64,000 nt of DNA. Source: Ziziphus jujuba (Eukaryota > Streptophyta > Magnoliopsida > Rosales > Rhamnaceae). The notes under the pieces are model-generated. The model worked only from the letters and a program-made list of their open reading frames with translations. It made no database searches and was not told where the DNA came from. Both the position numbers and the translations under genes were made by a program. Below are positions 47,810 through 59,734 of this stretch, in pieces. The stretch is from contig NC_083380.1 of the NCBI RefSeq assembly GCF_031755915.1, positions 33,689,501 through 33,753,500 on the forward strand, read 5' to 3'. How positions within the stretch are numbered: position 1 is the first letter of the stretch; every line of letters begins with the position of its first letter.

Positions 47810-48432
47810 CTTCTGTAGGTAGTAATCAACCATTTTCTAGTTTCCACCATTTCACTCAGCATTCCTGCACCATCCCAATTGCTAATGCTAGCATGCCTAT
47901 TTGATAACAAACATTGATGGGTCTGTTCCTTCTAATGCTAATGCATGCTCTGTTCCACACTTCTCACTTTCTGGGTCCCATGAACCTGACACGACCAAGT
48001 TTGTCAAACCAGCACAATTAGTTGAAATGGCATTTTCAGGATTAATTCCTTAGCTTCTTTCATGTGGCTAGCTCAGCCTAGAAGATTTATCATGCTCATA
48101 TGTGCATAATGATCTTCTCAGGGAAAGATTCCCTGGAAACATGTCATGGAGGATAAATATTTCCATCCTACATCAATATACCCTCCTAGGCCGTATGCAT
48201 TAAGCACATATATGAAGGTGATGTCAACTGGTTTAACTCCATCCAGCTTGGCCCTTTTCGCACACTATGTCATTTTGGTTTCATAAACTTGCAAACTCAT
48301 CTTAAGATCAGAAAGTGCGGTCAATCCAGAGAGAAAGCTAGAAAAAGTAAAGGGGTCAGGGCACACATCCTCATGGTTTATACCGTAATAGAATCTAGGG
48401 AGTTCCAAATGCGAAAACTACACGTACCCAGC
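47810..48432 (-). pseudogene. PPR gene remnant, copy 2
   Basis: Decayed copy of the PPR gene at 42684-44483, minus strand. 47810-48270 matches the 3' part of that gene (E domain and last PPRs), with small deletions and stops. It then jumps to sequence matching 43700-43860, then at about 48430 directly to the promoter spacer (matches 44690 onwards). Most of the N-terminal half is missing. No usable ORF remains. Confidence 0.85.
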
Positions 48433-48810
48433 AAATTAAATTAACACTATCTTTTGGGTTTATATATATATATATATATATATGCTTTTGTGTATTCAAA
48501 AACTAATTATAGAGAAACTGCTTTTTCAATATATTAAATTATGTAAGAAATTTGGAAGTTACAATGAAAACGAAATAAAAGCGTACTTCTATTCCTGTTC
48601 CGTGCAGAGAGGGAAAGGATAAGGATCTGTAAGCCGTACACTTCAAAAGAAAGAAAGGCTCCCTAAACAGAGAAAGCAATCCCAAACCCCCCCAAAAATT
48701 CAAGGGAAAAAAAATTGAAAGAAAGAAAGATATATTCCTAATTTTAGTTAAGTGGGACAACCAATTAAAGAATATTAGATTGTTACCTTAGCAAAGCCAT
48801 CATTTTGTAG

Positions 48811-48818
48811 TATAAAAA
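48811..48818 (+). promoter_or_regulatory. TATA box of HSP20 copy 48897
   Basis: TATAAAAA followed by CAGACATAAAC, 86 bp before the ATG, as in the other copies. Confidence 0.65.
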
Positions 48819-48896
48819 CAGACATAAACACTGTTTGACTTACTATGTCTATAGAAATAAAAAGGTTCTGGCTGCGGAATAAAATTAAATTCTGCC

Positions 48897-49911
48897 ATGG
48901 GAAGCACGGTTGGATGTCAAACCAACCGTTTGTATACGGATTTTGAACCTTATTGCATTTGGCATAGGAAGGAAGATACTGATATTCTTGATGTTCATCT
49001 TGATGGTAAACTTCTCAATATCATATAGATATATTCAATTCCTTTTCATTTTTAATATTTGTCAATTGTAACTTAATTGATATATATATATATAGATATA
49101 TGTTTTTACCATTTACAATTTTTTCTTAGAATTCTTTCTATTTTGATGTCTTGAATTCTGAATTATTAAATAAATATAAATATTGTACATCTACTTACAA
49201 ACAGCTTAATTTATTATTTGTTTTACGATATATTTGGATTTATAGTTAATTATTTTCTGAATGTATTAAAAATATTTATTAATTAAAGTTTAAAGAGCTC
49301 TATGTTGGATATATAGATATATATATTATATATATATATATATATAATTGCTATGCTTTAGAACCTCTATATTAAAAATTATATTAAAAATAAATTTATA
49401 GAAAGTAAATTCAAATATAAATTGAAACAGTAATTAATTAGATCAATTAATAATTTAATCCAAATAATTAATATTATTAATTCCCTTTTGGCCGGGGGCA
49501 GGTTTCAAAAAGCAACAGCTGAAGGTTGTGGTCAACGACGGGAGGATACTAACAATCTCCGGAGAACGACCACTGGACAACATCAACAACAAATGGAGTC
49601 GTTTTAACAAACAAATCAAACTGACCGACAACATCAAAGTCAATGACATTCGTTCCAAGTTAGCCGGAGGGATTCTCTCTGTTGTGATGCCCAGGAAACC
49701 AGAAATAATCTCCATGTCCATTTCCCCGGAGTCCGAATTCATCCAAACGGCGACGGAGAATGCAGGTGGTTGGAGGTTGAAGAAGGACAAAAATATGGCC
49801 GTCAATGTTGGGGTTGTGCTTGTGTTTTTGCTCCTGGGGTTTGGAATTTATGTGAAATGTTTATCCGGAAAGTCGTTTGATCCTTGTGCCATATTGAAAA
49901 GTAGTTGGTGA
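48897..49911 (+). CDS. RTM2-like HSP20 membrane protein, intact copy
   Basis: Two exons, 48897-49005 and 49502-49911, with a phase-1 GT..AG intron; 172 residues. Domains in order: leader MGSTVGCQTNRLYTDFEPYC, alpha-crystallin core (residues about 20-100: LKVVVNDGRILTISGERPL, KWSRFNKQIKLTDNIK, KLAGGILSVVMPRKP), a polar spacer, a membrane helix near residues 143-158 (VGVVLVFLLLGFGIYV) and the tail KSFDPCAILKSSW. RTM2-like proteins are phloem or membrane-associated small HSPs, some limiting long-distance movement of potyviruses; that function is known for the Arabidopsis family member, not shown here. The start is the ATG 86 bp after the TATA box. This is the standard form of the family in the window. 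Confidence 0.88.
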
Positions 49912-50439
49912 TATGTAAAAACATAATGGGGTTCCAACTCTATCTGGTGCATATATGAAATGCGTAAACAATCTTTTATGAACGAAGGTTCGAGGTGGTT
50001 TTTATATGTAATTGTGTTCGGTTCACTATATCAATCAAATTTCGATCATGCGTTTCTGGATTTTCATTCTAGTAATTATGCTACAGAATTAGTTTAATGT
50101 ATTTGAATTTCTTGTATTTTTTCTTTTTTCTTTTTCTCATTATGGTTTGGAAACAGATGTTTAGGCTATATCGTTTATTGTCTTATTATAATTACATGTA
50201 AAAATATGGTTATTAGATTATTTAGTTTTAACTGCTGCAGTTGTTTGCAAAAGCGTATCATCCACACATGCATTAGTTCACGAACTCCATACATGAAGGT
50301 TAAAGATTAGAGCTTCTGTTGCTAAGATATGATTAAATTTTTAAATACTATTTTGGAGTAATACTGGAAAAGTAACTACTTACCAGCCCAATAATGCAGA
50401 AGAAGAGGAAACTTGCCCACTCTAGTCACTTTCATTCGA
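49912..50439. other. HSP20 3' flank, duplicated unit
   Basis: Close match to 47272-47809, no gene of its own. It bridges HSP20 copy 2 and PPR remnant 3. Confidence 0.8.
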
Positions 50440-51587
50440 ACCCTTCAACTTCTGTAGGTAGTGATCAACCATTTTCTAATTTTCACCATTTCACTCAGCA
50501 TTCCTGCACCATCCCAATTGCTAATACAAGCATGCATATTTGATAACAAAACATACATTGATGGGTCTGTTCCATCTAATGCTAATGCATGCTCTGTTCC
50601 ACACTTCTCACTTTCTGGGTCCCCATGAACCTGACACGACCTAGGGAAGTTTGCCAAACCAGCACAATTAGTTGAAATAGCATTCTCAGGATTAATTCCT
50701 TAGCTTCTTTCATATGGCTAGCTCAACCTAGAAGATTTATCATGCTGATATGTGCATAATGATCTTCTCAGGGAAAGATTCCATGAAAACATGTCATGGA
50801 GGAGAAATATTTCCGTCCTACATTAATATACCCTCCTAGGCTGTATGCATTAAGTACACATATGAAGGTGATGTCAACTGGTTTAACTCCATCCAGCTTG
50901 GCCCTTTTCGCACACCATGTCATTTTCGTTCCTATAAACTTGCAAACTCATCTTAAGATCAGAAAGTGCAGTCAACCCATGAGAGAGAACGCTAGAAAAA
51001 GTAAAGGGGTCAGGGCACACATCCTCATGGTATATACCTTAACAGAATCTAGGGAGTTCCAAATGCGAAAATGCACGTACCCAGCAATCATAGCATTCCA
51101 AGACAAAATATTCTTATCCAACAAAAACTTCCTAAAGGCTCTGCCAATTAAACATGCCTTATCAAAGCAGTCAAAAATGAGTTCGTCAAACCTAACAACA
51201 AATTCATAAATCTTGGTTCCCATCACGAAGCATCCTGCATCTTTAGGATACCAATGATGATCAAAACCCGCAATAACAGCAGATCAAGACACAACATTCT
51301 TGCTAGGCATTTCTTCTAACAGTTGGACCCCATTAACAATATCCCTGCATTTTAAATACATATTAGGTAAATGATTACGGAGGAAAGGTGAAAATGGAAG
51401 CGACTTTAGTATGGATTGCTCTTCCATGGGATAAATTAGAGGTATGGGCATATCTACGCAACAAATAAGTGCAAGAGTACTCTACCGTGGCCAAGCTGTG
51501 TAAGCCCTTTAATAGAGAAAGACTATGAAAAGGATCAGCAAGAGTTGAAGAGTATCCAAAAGAACCACGTCCTCCTGGACGAAACAT
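50440..51587 (-). pseudogene. PPR gene remnant, copy 3
   Basis: Minus-strand copy of the PPR gene that keeps both ends: the 5' end (start MFRPGGRGSFGYSS at 51587, then LLRRYAHTSNLSHGRAIHTK) and the 3' end (VLLSNMHACISNWDGAGML near 50550), with large internal deletions, stops and frameshifts. Only 51375-51587 and short pieces remain open. Just upstream of its ATG is a poly-C run (51611-51642). Confidence 0.87.
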
Positions 51588-51610
51588 CTAACGTCTCTCT
51601 CTCTCTCTCA

Positions 51611-51642
51611 CCCCCCACCCCCCCCCCCCCCCCCCCCCCCCC
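51611..51642 (+). repeat. Poly-C tract
   Basis: 32 bp of C with one A, preceded by a CT repeat, immediately upstream of the PPR remnant start. The matching position near 44500 in the intact copy reads CTCTCCTCCACTTCGCACGCC, so the tract expanded after duplication. Confidence 0.95.
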
Positions 51643-52209
51643 ACTTCGCACGCCAAGTTTTCAATGACTTAATGACCAACGATAAAGAACCGTGTTTTTA
51701 TTTATTTTTTTATTTTTTTATGGCTCTTTTTATTTCTCTAGTAAAGAAATAAGTTTATCTATTTACTTAAAATTTATAAAATAATGCTAACAAATTTATA
51801 TTAAAATGCATGAAGAACTAAAGGAACACTATTTTTTGAGTTTATATATATATATATATATATATACATTTGTATATTAAAAAATTAATTATGGAGTGAC
51901 TGCTTTTTTCAAAAATATTAAATTATGTATGAAATTTAGAAGTACATTGAAAACTAAAATAAAAGCGTATGTCTATTCCTGTTCCATGCAAAGAGGGAAA
52001 GGATCTTTAAAATGCACACGTAAAGAAAGAAAGAAAGACTTCCTAAACATAGAAACCCCTAAGAATTCAAGAAGAAAAAAAAAATTAAAAAAAAAAAAAA
52101 GAAGAAGAAGAAGAAAAAGAAAGATATATTCCCTAATTTGAATAAAGTGGGACAACCAAACGAAGCGTAATAAAATTCTTACCGTAGCAAAGCCATCATC
52201 ATTTTGTTA

Positions 52210-52217
52210 TATAAAAA
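52210..52217 (+). promoter_or_regulatory. TATA box stranded from HSP20 copy 55294
   Basis: TATAAAAA followed by CAGAGATATAAAC; a partial duplicate (CATCATTTTGTAATATAAAAA) follows near 52230-52250. In the other copies the ATG is about 87 bp downstream; here a solo LTR puts it about 3,080 bp away. Confidence 0.6.
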
Positions 52218-52321
52218 CAGAGATATAAACATCATTTTGTAATATAAAAATAGATAAAACCTTTTTAGATTTACAAAGCTTATAGAATATAACTAGAATA
52301 CGCAACAAAATTAAATTTTGC

Positions 52322-55288
52322 TGTCAGGACCCGTCCAGAATTTCTTCCCCGGAACCCTAGACAGCCCTGATCCCAGGGAAACCCTATCGAACTCTCCAAC
52401 GGAAAATCCGGCAGCGCCTCCCCTAAGGGATTTACTTACCACAAATTTACCTGCACTGAAAACACACTTCTAAAATTGTCCCCTTATTCCTCCCACAGTA
52501 CTACAAGTTGGTTCCACAAATTTCAGCACTTCAAAATAAATACAGTAATCCAGTGCATAATAAATACAACAAGAATGAAAGAAATAGTACAACTGCAATA
52601 AAGAAGAACAGGGTACTTCACGAAGTAAAACAGCAAGGAAGATCAAGTCCGCTCCGAATGAACACCGACAACCTGGAACCTAGAGGAACGGAATTTAAGA
52701 GTGTGAGATGCTAATCATCTCAGTGAGCGATCCTACTACTGTACAATATAATACCACGGTAATAGGTATATAAATAATAATTATTTGGAAAATAATAATT
52801 TCTCTCAAAACCCTTACAATTCTCTCAGTTGGAAGAGTTCCCCTTTTAAAACATTTTCACAAAACCCTTTATTCATACTCCCCGAAAACCAAGACATCAA
52901 ATAAATACCAGAACAGTAATAGTTAATTTTTAATTCCCATACAGTTTCAAAACATTTTATTTTTAAAACACAGTTCTGAAAATCATTTGATGCACCCACT
53001 ATATACCAGTGGCGCCAACAGTACCCAGCGTCCCAAGGTACCGCCAGACAGGAGGTTATAGAAAGAAACCGGCATACGGTCGCGTGGCGTCCCACTGCGC
53101 CGCTGCTAACCTGGTGTCCCGGCCAAAGGGGGGTGGCCACCCTCTCCGATGGCATCCACAGGACACCCTCATAATATCACCTGCGCGCTACTCACACCCA
53201 CCTGCGCACTAATCATATCCGTGTGCACAATATCCATATCACATATACCATATCACATAATCAGAACACCAGTACGTGCACGGTGCATCTAAAAATCATA
53301 AAATCCACAATTTAAATTATAAAACAAATTTCACATTTTTCATAAACATAGCGGGCATAATCCATCCGCTTGAACCGGGAATTTTCCCACAATTTCTTTG
53401 TAATCAATGCCATAAATTCCATGATTTTCAAATCCACCAACTTTCAAATCCATCAATTCAAATATCCACATTTTCCCAATAGCATAAATAATGCTCAAAA
53501 TATCATAATCAAATCTCATAATATTTCATGGGCATATTTTATAAAAATTGAAATCACCAACATAACCAAATATTTTCCTTGAAATATTTGAAATTCAAAT
53601 CGTGCCCAATTTACCATTAAAACCACACCAATTTCAAAATCCTCAAAACCATAAAATAATTTCACATGGCATAAATTTATATAATGCACATTTTCTTAAA
53701 TCCAATAAATTCATAAACAATTCCACAATAAATCCAATAAATATTTGGCACATAGGAATTAAATTCCAAATATTTGAATCACACATAATATATTCACCAA
53801 TTAATTTCCCAAAATTAATTTGAAGGTGGGTCACTCACCTGGAGCACGCAATTAACCCATGATCCACTACGGGATCAATTCTACGACTCACCGGTGCTCC
53901 TAGAACAAAATTCACAGACAGTCAAATAAATTAATATTTTAATCGAGTAAATAATACCCGGTACCCGGGGGTAAAACACAAACGTTATCTAGAATTTACG
54001 AGTTATATACCGAATCGAAGCTCGCGTGATGAGGATCACGGATTCGGTCTTACTTTCCGGTGATCGGACCCGACGGGGTCGGAATCTCGCCGGAAAGCTT
54101 TTCGAGTTTCGGCTCCGCAATTCTCCCAAACCGTAGCGAATTGGCAGAAACGGAAGTCGGATTTGGGTTCAGGAGGTCAAACACTGCGGACTGGAGCTGG
54201 CCGGAATTTCGGGTACTCGCCGGAACATTATTTTCCGGCGGGCCGCCGCGGTCACCGGCAACCGTCGCCGGCGGCGCATGCGTGCGGTGGCCGTTGGCTG
54301 TGAAATTTTTCAGACTTGTAGATCGTGAGGAGAGCAATCCAACGGGACCGGCGGTGAGCAAAACGGAGGTCGGACGGCGGAGAAATCACCGTTTGAAGAT
54401 TTCCGACCCCTCGCCGGAAAACGCTCCGATCCCGGCACGTCGGTGGTCCGATGGCCGTGATTTTTGGTGGGTAGGCCGGACTTGAGGAGAGGATCAAGGC
54501 TGTCAGGCGCGTGTATCCGGAAAATGGCCGGAACAGTGCCGATTCGCGGTGGCCGGCGGTGGAGGGGGAAAAATCGCCGCCAAACTTCGGACGTCCGATC
54601 CGGGCGCGTCCGGCGGCCGTTCGCCGTGAAATTTGGAGGTTTTGCCGGAAATGAGGTGGGCAATCTGGATGGCCGGCGCGTGTACAGTAACTAGGCCGGA
54701 AAACGTGAAAATGACCGGCGGCCGGTGACTCTCTCTCTCTTTCCTCTCTCTCTTTCTCTCTCCTCTCTCTCTTTCTCTCTCTTCCCCGAGTGTTTTAACA
54801 AATAAAACCCCTGTGTGACACTGTTCATGCCACGTGGACCAATCAGAAGCTGACAAGTGGCATTTCACTGTTCACCGACCCAAAAACATTAAAATATTAC
54901 GGTATCCGGTAAACTTCAAACGTCCATAACTTTTTAACCGGATGTCCGTTTTGAGCGTGCCGCTAGTCTGTGAACTCGTATCGACGAGCACTTCACAACC
55001 ACACACGAGTCAAAGCTCAATTCCCCATCAACAAAAAGTCAACTCCGACACTCCCTGGACAGTTTGGACTGCAACTTGTTTCGTCCATAACTTCCAAACC
55101 GTAGCTCCGTTTTCGACGTGCTACCAGTCTACGAACTCGTGGCATCGTGCACTTCGCCACGGTATCCTGGTCAACTCGAAATTCTCACCGAGTCAAAAAG
55201 TCAACTTTTAACCCCTTCGGTCAACGGTCAACGATCAACCTCGGTCAACGTGCACGGATTCCGGTGCGATTTGGGACGGGGTGTTACA
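52322..55288 (-). mobile_element. Solo LTR, copy C (reversed), in an HSP20 leader
   Basis: 2,967 bp, the reverse complement of copies A and B (TGTCAGGACCC at 52322, GGGGTGTTACA ending at 55288). It lies in the 5' UTR of an HSP20 gene, between TTAAATTTTGC and CTGCCATGGG; the undisturbed copy at 48884-48900 reads AAATTCTGCCATGGG. The target duplication is therefore imperfect: TTGC against CTGC. No internal domain is present. Orientation places the W-box end next to the gene. The GA tract (as CT) is at 54727-54783. Confidence 0.85.
55169..55248 (+). promoter_or_regulatory. W-box cluster 46-125 bp upstream of an HSP20 ATG
   Basis: Six [AG]GTCAA sites (reverse W-boxes) at 55169, 55191, 55199, 55219, 55226 and 55243, brought by solo LTR C. 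They sit directly before the ATG at 55294. A WRKY-responsive effect on that gene is possible but inferred. Confidence 0.55.
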
Positions 55289-55293
55289 CTGCC

Positions 55294-55744
55294 ATGGGAA
55301 ACAAAGCCGGATTGTATATAGACTCGGAGCCTTATTGCATGTGGCATCGGAAGGAAGATACTGATATTCTTGATATTGATCTAAATGGTAAAATTCTCTA
55401 CTTAATATATATACAATTTTTTTTTTTTAAGTTTATCAATTATAACCTAATATGTATATATATATATATATTTTTTTTTGTTTTGATAATTTACTATTAT
55501 TTTTTCTTATTTCAGTATGCCAAATCCACAATCTATTTTTTTCCATTCCAATATTTTAAATCTATAATATCAAATATGAGTATGATAATTAATATATATA
55601 TGATAATTAATATATATATATATATATATATCTTTTAAACAACTTAATTTATATTCTGTTTTATGATATGTTTGGATTTATAATTAATTATCTTCTGAAT
55701 GTACTAGAAATATTCATTAATTAAAGTTTTAAAAACTCTATGTT

Positions 55745-55778
<34 letters not shown>

Positions 55779-56318
55779 GCCATGCTTTTGAAATTCTACA
55801 TTAACAATAAATAGAAAGTAACTGAAACATAGAAATTGAAACGATAATGAATTTAGAACAATTATTAATTCATCCAAACAAAATAATATTTTTAATTTTC
55901 CTTGGGGCCACGGCTGGCCTGGGCAGGTTTCAAAGGGGAACAGCTGAAGCTTCGAATCGACAATGCGAGGATCCTAACAATCTCCGGAGAACGATCATTG
56001 GACGATAACAACAAATGGAGTCGTTTTTGCAAACAAATCAAACTGGCCGAAAACATCAAAGTCAACGACATTAGTTTCGAGTTAAACGGAGGGATTCTCT
56101 CTATTGTGATACCCAAGAAACCAGAGATTCTCTCCATGTCCATTTCCCTGGCGCCCCAAGTCCTCCAAATGGGCCAACCGGAAATGACTACAACAACGGA
56201 GAATGCAGGTGTTTGGAGGTTAGAGATTGATAAAAATATGGTCGTCGAAGTTGGGGTTGTGCTTGTGTTTTTACTACTGTGGTTTGGGGTTTGTATGAAA
56301 TGTTTATATGGAAAGTAG
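55294..56318 (+). CDS. RTM2-like HSP20 membrane protein, copy behind a solo LTR
   Basis: Exons 55294-55387 and 55927-56318, phase-1 GT..AG intron, 161 residues. Leader MGNKAGLYIDSEPYCMWHRK is shorter than in its paralogues. Crystallin core: LKLRIDNARILTISGERSL, NKWSRFCKQIKLAENIK, LNGGILSIVIPKKPEILS. Membrane helix VGVVLVFLLLWFGVCM. It ends CLYGK-stop and lacks the DPCxxLKSSW tail. The spacer carries an extra MGQPEMTTTT segment. The frame is intact although the native TATA box is 3 kb away, so it is either silent, driven by the LTR, or only recently cut off. It is the most divergent of the copies. Confidence 0.83.
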
Positions 56319-56327
56319 TTGGTGATG

Positions 56328-56370
<43 letters not shown>

Positions 56371-56882
56371 ATATGTGGGGTTCCATCTATATTTGGTGCA
56401 TATATGAAATGTGTAAACGACCTTTTATGAACGAAGATTCAGGTGTTCTATATTTGTAATTGTGTTCCGTTCACGATACCAATTAAATATCTATCATGCA
56501 TGAAGGGGAGAACAGATTCTGTGCTGGGATTTTTTTTCGATATTTCTGGATTTCCATCCTTGTAATTAGGCTACAGAATTAGTTTAATGTATATATATTT
56601 CTTTCAATTATTTTTTTTTTAAATTATGGCTTGGAAACAGATAGGTGTTTAGGCTAATAAGTTAATTGTCTTCTTCTAATTAGATGTAGAAATATGGTTA
56701 TTAGATTATTTAGTTTTAGTTCCCCCAATTGTTTGCACCAGTGTATCATCCACACGCATTAGTTCACGAACTCTATACATGAAGGTTTTCTTTTTTTCTT
56801 TTTTTCTTTTTTTTTTTTTTTTTTTTTGGAAGATCCATACATGAAAGTTAAAGATGAGAGCTTTTGCTAAGGTATGATTAAA
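56319..56882. other. HSP20 3' flank with AT microsatellite
   Basis: No gene. (AT)n at 56331-56357, then sequence matching 47272-47690 up to ATGATTAAATTTTTAAATA, where a 2.7 kb insertion begins. A CT-rich T run is at 56789-56827. Confidence 0.75.
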
Positions 56883-56892
56883 TTTTTAAATA

Positions 56893-59623
56893 TTTTAGAA
56901 AATATTTAATTTGCACTCCTAAAGTTGAGAATAAATACAAAAAGTCATTCATATTCTAATAAAATATTTACACTTCTAATGGCAAACTAAATTACTTTTA
57001 TACTCTTAGTAAAATTAAATTAACTTTAATTGCCTTATTATTTTTTCTCTTTTTGCAAAAATTAATTATTTGACGATTTTGCAAATATTAATTTAAATAC
57101 TTTAAAGTTTTGTTAATCTGTAATTTTAATTAATTTTATTTAAACTATGTGATAGTTTTTTAACTTTTTTTTTTTAATATTGTGATAATTTTATTCATGT
57201 AAGCTTTTTAAATTAAGAAAAATTTTATAAACACTCTCGAAGATTCAGTATAATTTCAAACGGTTTTTGTCTTTTCAAAAATATCATTTATTATCTCTAC
57301 CATCAGTTGCTTTACATTCAAATTAATAGAAGAATATTGCAATTACACCATCAAAAACCATCAGATGCATTGGAAAGCACACTTTCCCTCTTTTCTTTTC
57401 CATTTGAGATCTCTCTCTCTCATGTTTCCCTCTCCAAAAAAAAAAAAAAAAAAAAGAGAAAAAAACAATGGTCTTCTCCTTTCCTAATTCCTTAATCAGT
57501 TAAACATTTTCAATTCCATGGATTAGAGGTGGGTAAAAATCAAATCGGAACAACCCAAAAAAAAAAAAAATCTCCAACTGATTTGGTTCGGTTCGATTCA
57601 GTTTTTTTTTTATAATCGATTTGGTTTAATTTATATTAAAAATAATACAAATTGAATTGAATAAATATTATAATTTTTTTATTATATTTTATTATAATTA
57701 ATTACATTTTAATATATTTTTAGATTATTTAATTAAATATATTAACAATATTAAATTTAAATCATTAAAAAATAATTATATTTTCTTAAAAAAATTATTA
57801 CAAAAGTTTTAAATATTATTAAAAATAAAAAATTTAAAATATTCAGTCCAACCAAAGTGAACCAAACTAAATTAATTTAGTTAGATTTGGTTTTTCTTCA
57901 TGGTTTGGTTCGGTCTAGTTCGATTTGAAAAAATAAAAAATAAAAAATCGAACTTAACCGATGCCCACCCCTAGTATATGCCATGGCTACCAACATAAAA
58001 AAAAGATTTTGGGTGGTCTTCTAGGCAGGTTTGATGTATTTTCTCTTTGGTTTGTCTTTTTCATAGTTGCTTTTATGGGCTTCTTTGGTTGTTTTTTTCT
58101 TTATTTTTTCTTTTTTCTTTCCCCTTTTTGGATTTTTTATTTTTTATTTTTGCTGAGTTTTTATGATTAGCAGTGAGAACATTCCATTGAGTTTAGGGTT
58201 CTCCATTGTTGATTTAGAAATACTTATGTTTTTGTTGTTTCAATGCTCAGCTTTTTTTCCCCCCTTTTTGGTTAAAAACTTTGTTGAGATTCATTTTCTT
58301 TCAGGGATTTACTTGGAATTATGGTTTCAAATAAGGGGTTTATAGGCTTGAAAGAGAATAATTGAAGGTAATGATAAATTGATTTTATTGCAATTTGTTT
58401 GGCCAAATTATACCTTTTATCCTTTTCAATATTTTAGGTTTAATGGCAAAGAGCAGGTTAATGTGAGCTGCTAGGGTGCAAATGAGAGAGAGAAGCGAAA
58501 CATATATAGCTTCTGTACAAGACATGAATTGATTTCTATTTATGATTTTTTTTTTTTTGGATACTAATTTGTGTTTATAATTTTGTTTTGGTTGAAATTT
58601 TGTTTATCTAATTTGCTTACCATAATAATGTATGTAAACGATTTCGTCTTTGTTTGATAAGAGTATAAAAATGGATTTCATTAAATATTTTAGTTTCACG
58701 TATTTTTATTTTTTAACTAATTTTTTGGGTTTATGATTTCATATAGTTACTCTTATGTTTATTGAGCCAAAAAAATATTTCCGGTAATTGTTTTTTTTAA
58801 AAAAAGAATTGTGGATAACCATTAAAATTAAAAATATATATATATATGGTCGTATGGATAAAACTTTGTTTTTTTTTTTATGGGATTTTTTTAATTATTT
58901 TTTATAAACTCCAAATCCTAAAAAATTTTATTAATTTTTTATTGTGAGCAAAATGAAAATCTTATAATTGTTTAGATATTTTAAGTTATTATTATAATCC
59001 TAATTTTTTCTTATATAATTGATTATTATTACATAACTGTTTAGTATTAACTTCATGATATTTTTTTTTCAAAATAAATACCATAATATTTACCTTTTCA
59101 AAAAAAAAATTATCTATTTACAATTTACTATTTAATTATTGTTCTGGTTAACTGATTATTGATTTAGTTAAATAAATTAAATAGATAATAGTATATTGTT
59201 TGAGAAAAACCATCTGAACAAAATAATTATTTTTGTTATAATTTTCTTTTATTTTATTAATAAAGTATTGAGGGCATTATGGTCTTTAAAAATTTTTGTG
59301 GATGGTAAAAGTAACGGTACATTAAAATAAAGAGTGTTTATGGAATGACACAAAACTAATTTATACTATTTATTATGGGTATTAGCGGAATACTCCCTTT
59401 AAACTAAGTGATAATTTATTAAATATATTTGAATAAATATATTAAAATATATAATAATTATCAAATATATTTAACAAAAGGAATTTAAAAAGAATTCAAC
59501 CTTAGAAGAATATAATGGTAACTTTAGACCACTCTGGAAGGTGTAAATAATTTTTTCAAAACCTAACCGATGTTTTTGTATTCAATCCAAATCTCAAAGT
59601 TGAGTGTAGAAGAAATATTCCCC
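56893..59623. mobile_element. Insertion with inverted ends, candidate Mutator-like element
   Basis: 2,731 bp absent from the matching place in the other module copies (compare 50320-50360). It is bounded by direct repeats TTTTTAAATA at 56883-56892 and 59624-59633, a 9-10 bp duplication typical of Mutator-like elements. The ends are imperfect inverted repeats: left AATATTTAATTTGCACTCC, then AAGTTGAGA and AATACAAAAA; right (reverse complement) AATATTTCTTCTACACTC, then AACTTTGAGA and AATACAAAAA. I see no transposase. It carries a hAT-like MITE (57524-57973). About 165 bp of it (59180-59345) recurs at 61105-61270. Confidence 0.5.
57524..57980. mobile_element. hAT-like MITE candidate
   Basis: About 450 bp with inverted ends TAGAGGTGGGTA (57524) and, as reverse complement, TAGGGGTGGGCA (ending 57973), rich in GGTTCGGTTCGATT and its complement near both ends. 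Flanks CCATGGAT (57516-57523) and CCATGGCT (57981-57988) could be an 8 bp duplication with one change if seven extra bases belong to the element. It is non-coding. TAGGGGTGGGCA ends are usual in plant hAT MITEs. Confidence 0.5.
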
Positions 59624-59734
59624 TTTTTAAATACTATTTTGGAGTAATACTGGAAAAGGAACTACTTACTAGCCCAATATTGCAGAAGAAAAGTAAACTT
59701 ACCCACTCAATCACCCTTCATTTGTTTGAACCCT

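Noticed and set aside
52322..55288. A perfect 5 bp target duplication for solo LTR C
   Set aside because: The flanks are TTTGC and CTGCC; only a 4 bp TTGC/CTGC match with one change can be argued, so I did not claim a clean duplication.
57307..58345. Phe-rich plus-strand frames
   Set aside because: Low-complexity T-rich DNA within a transposon insertion, with no start context or domain.
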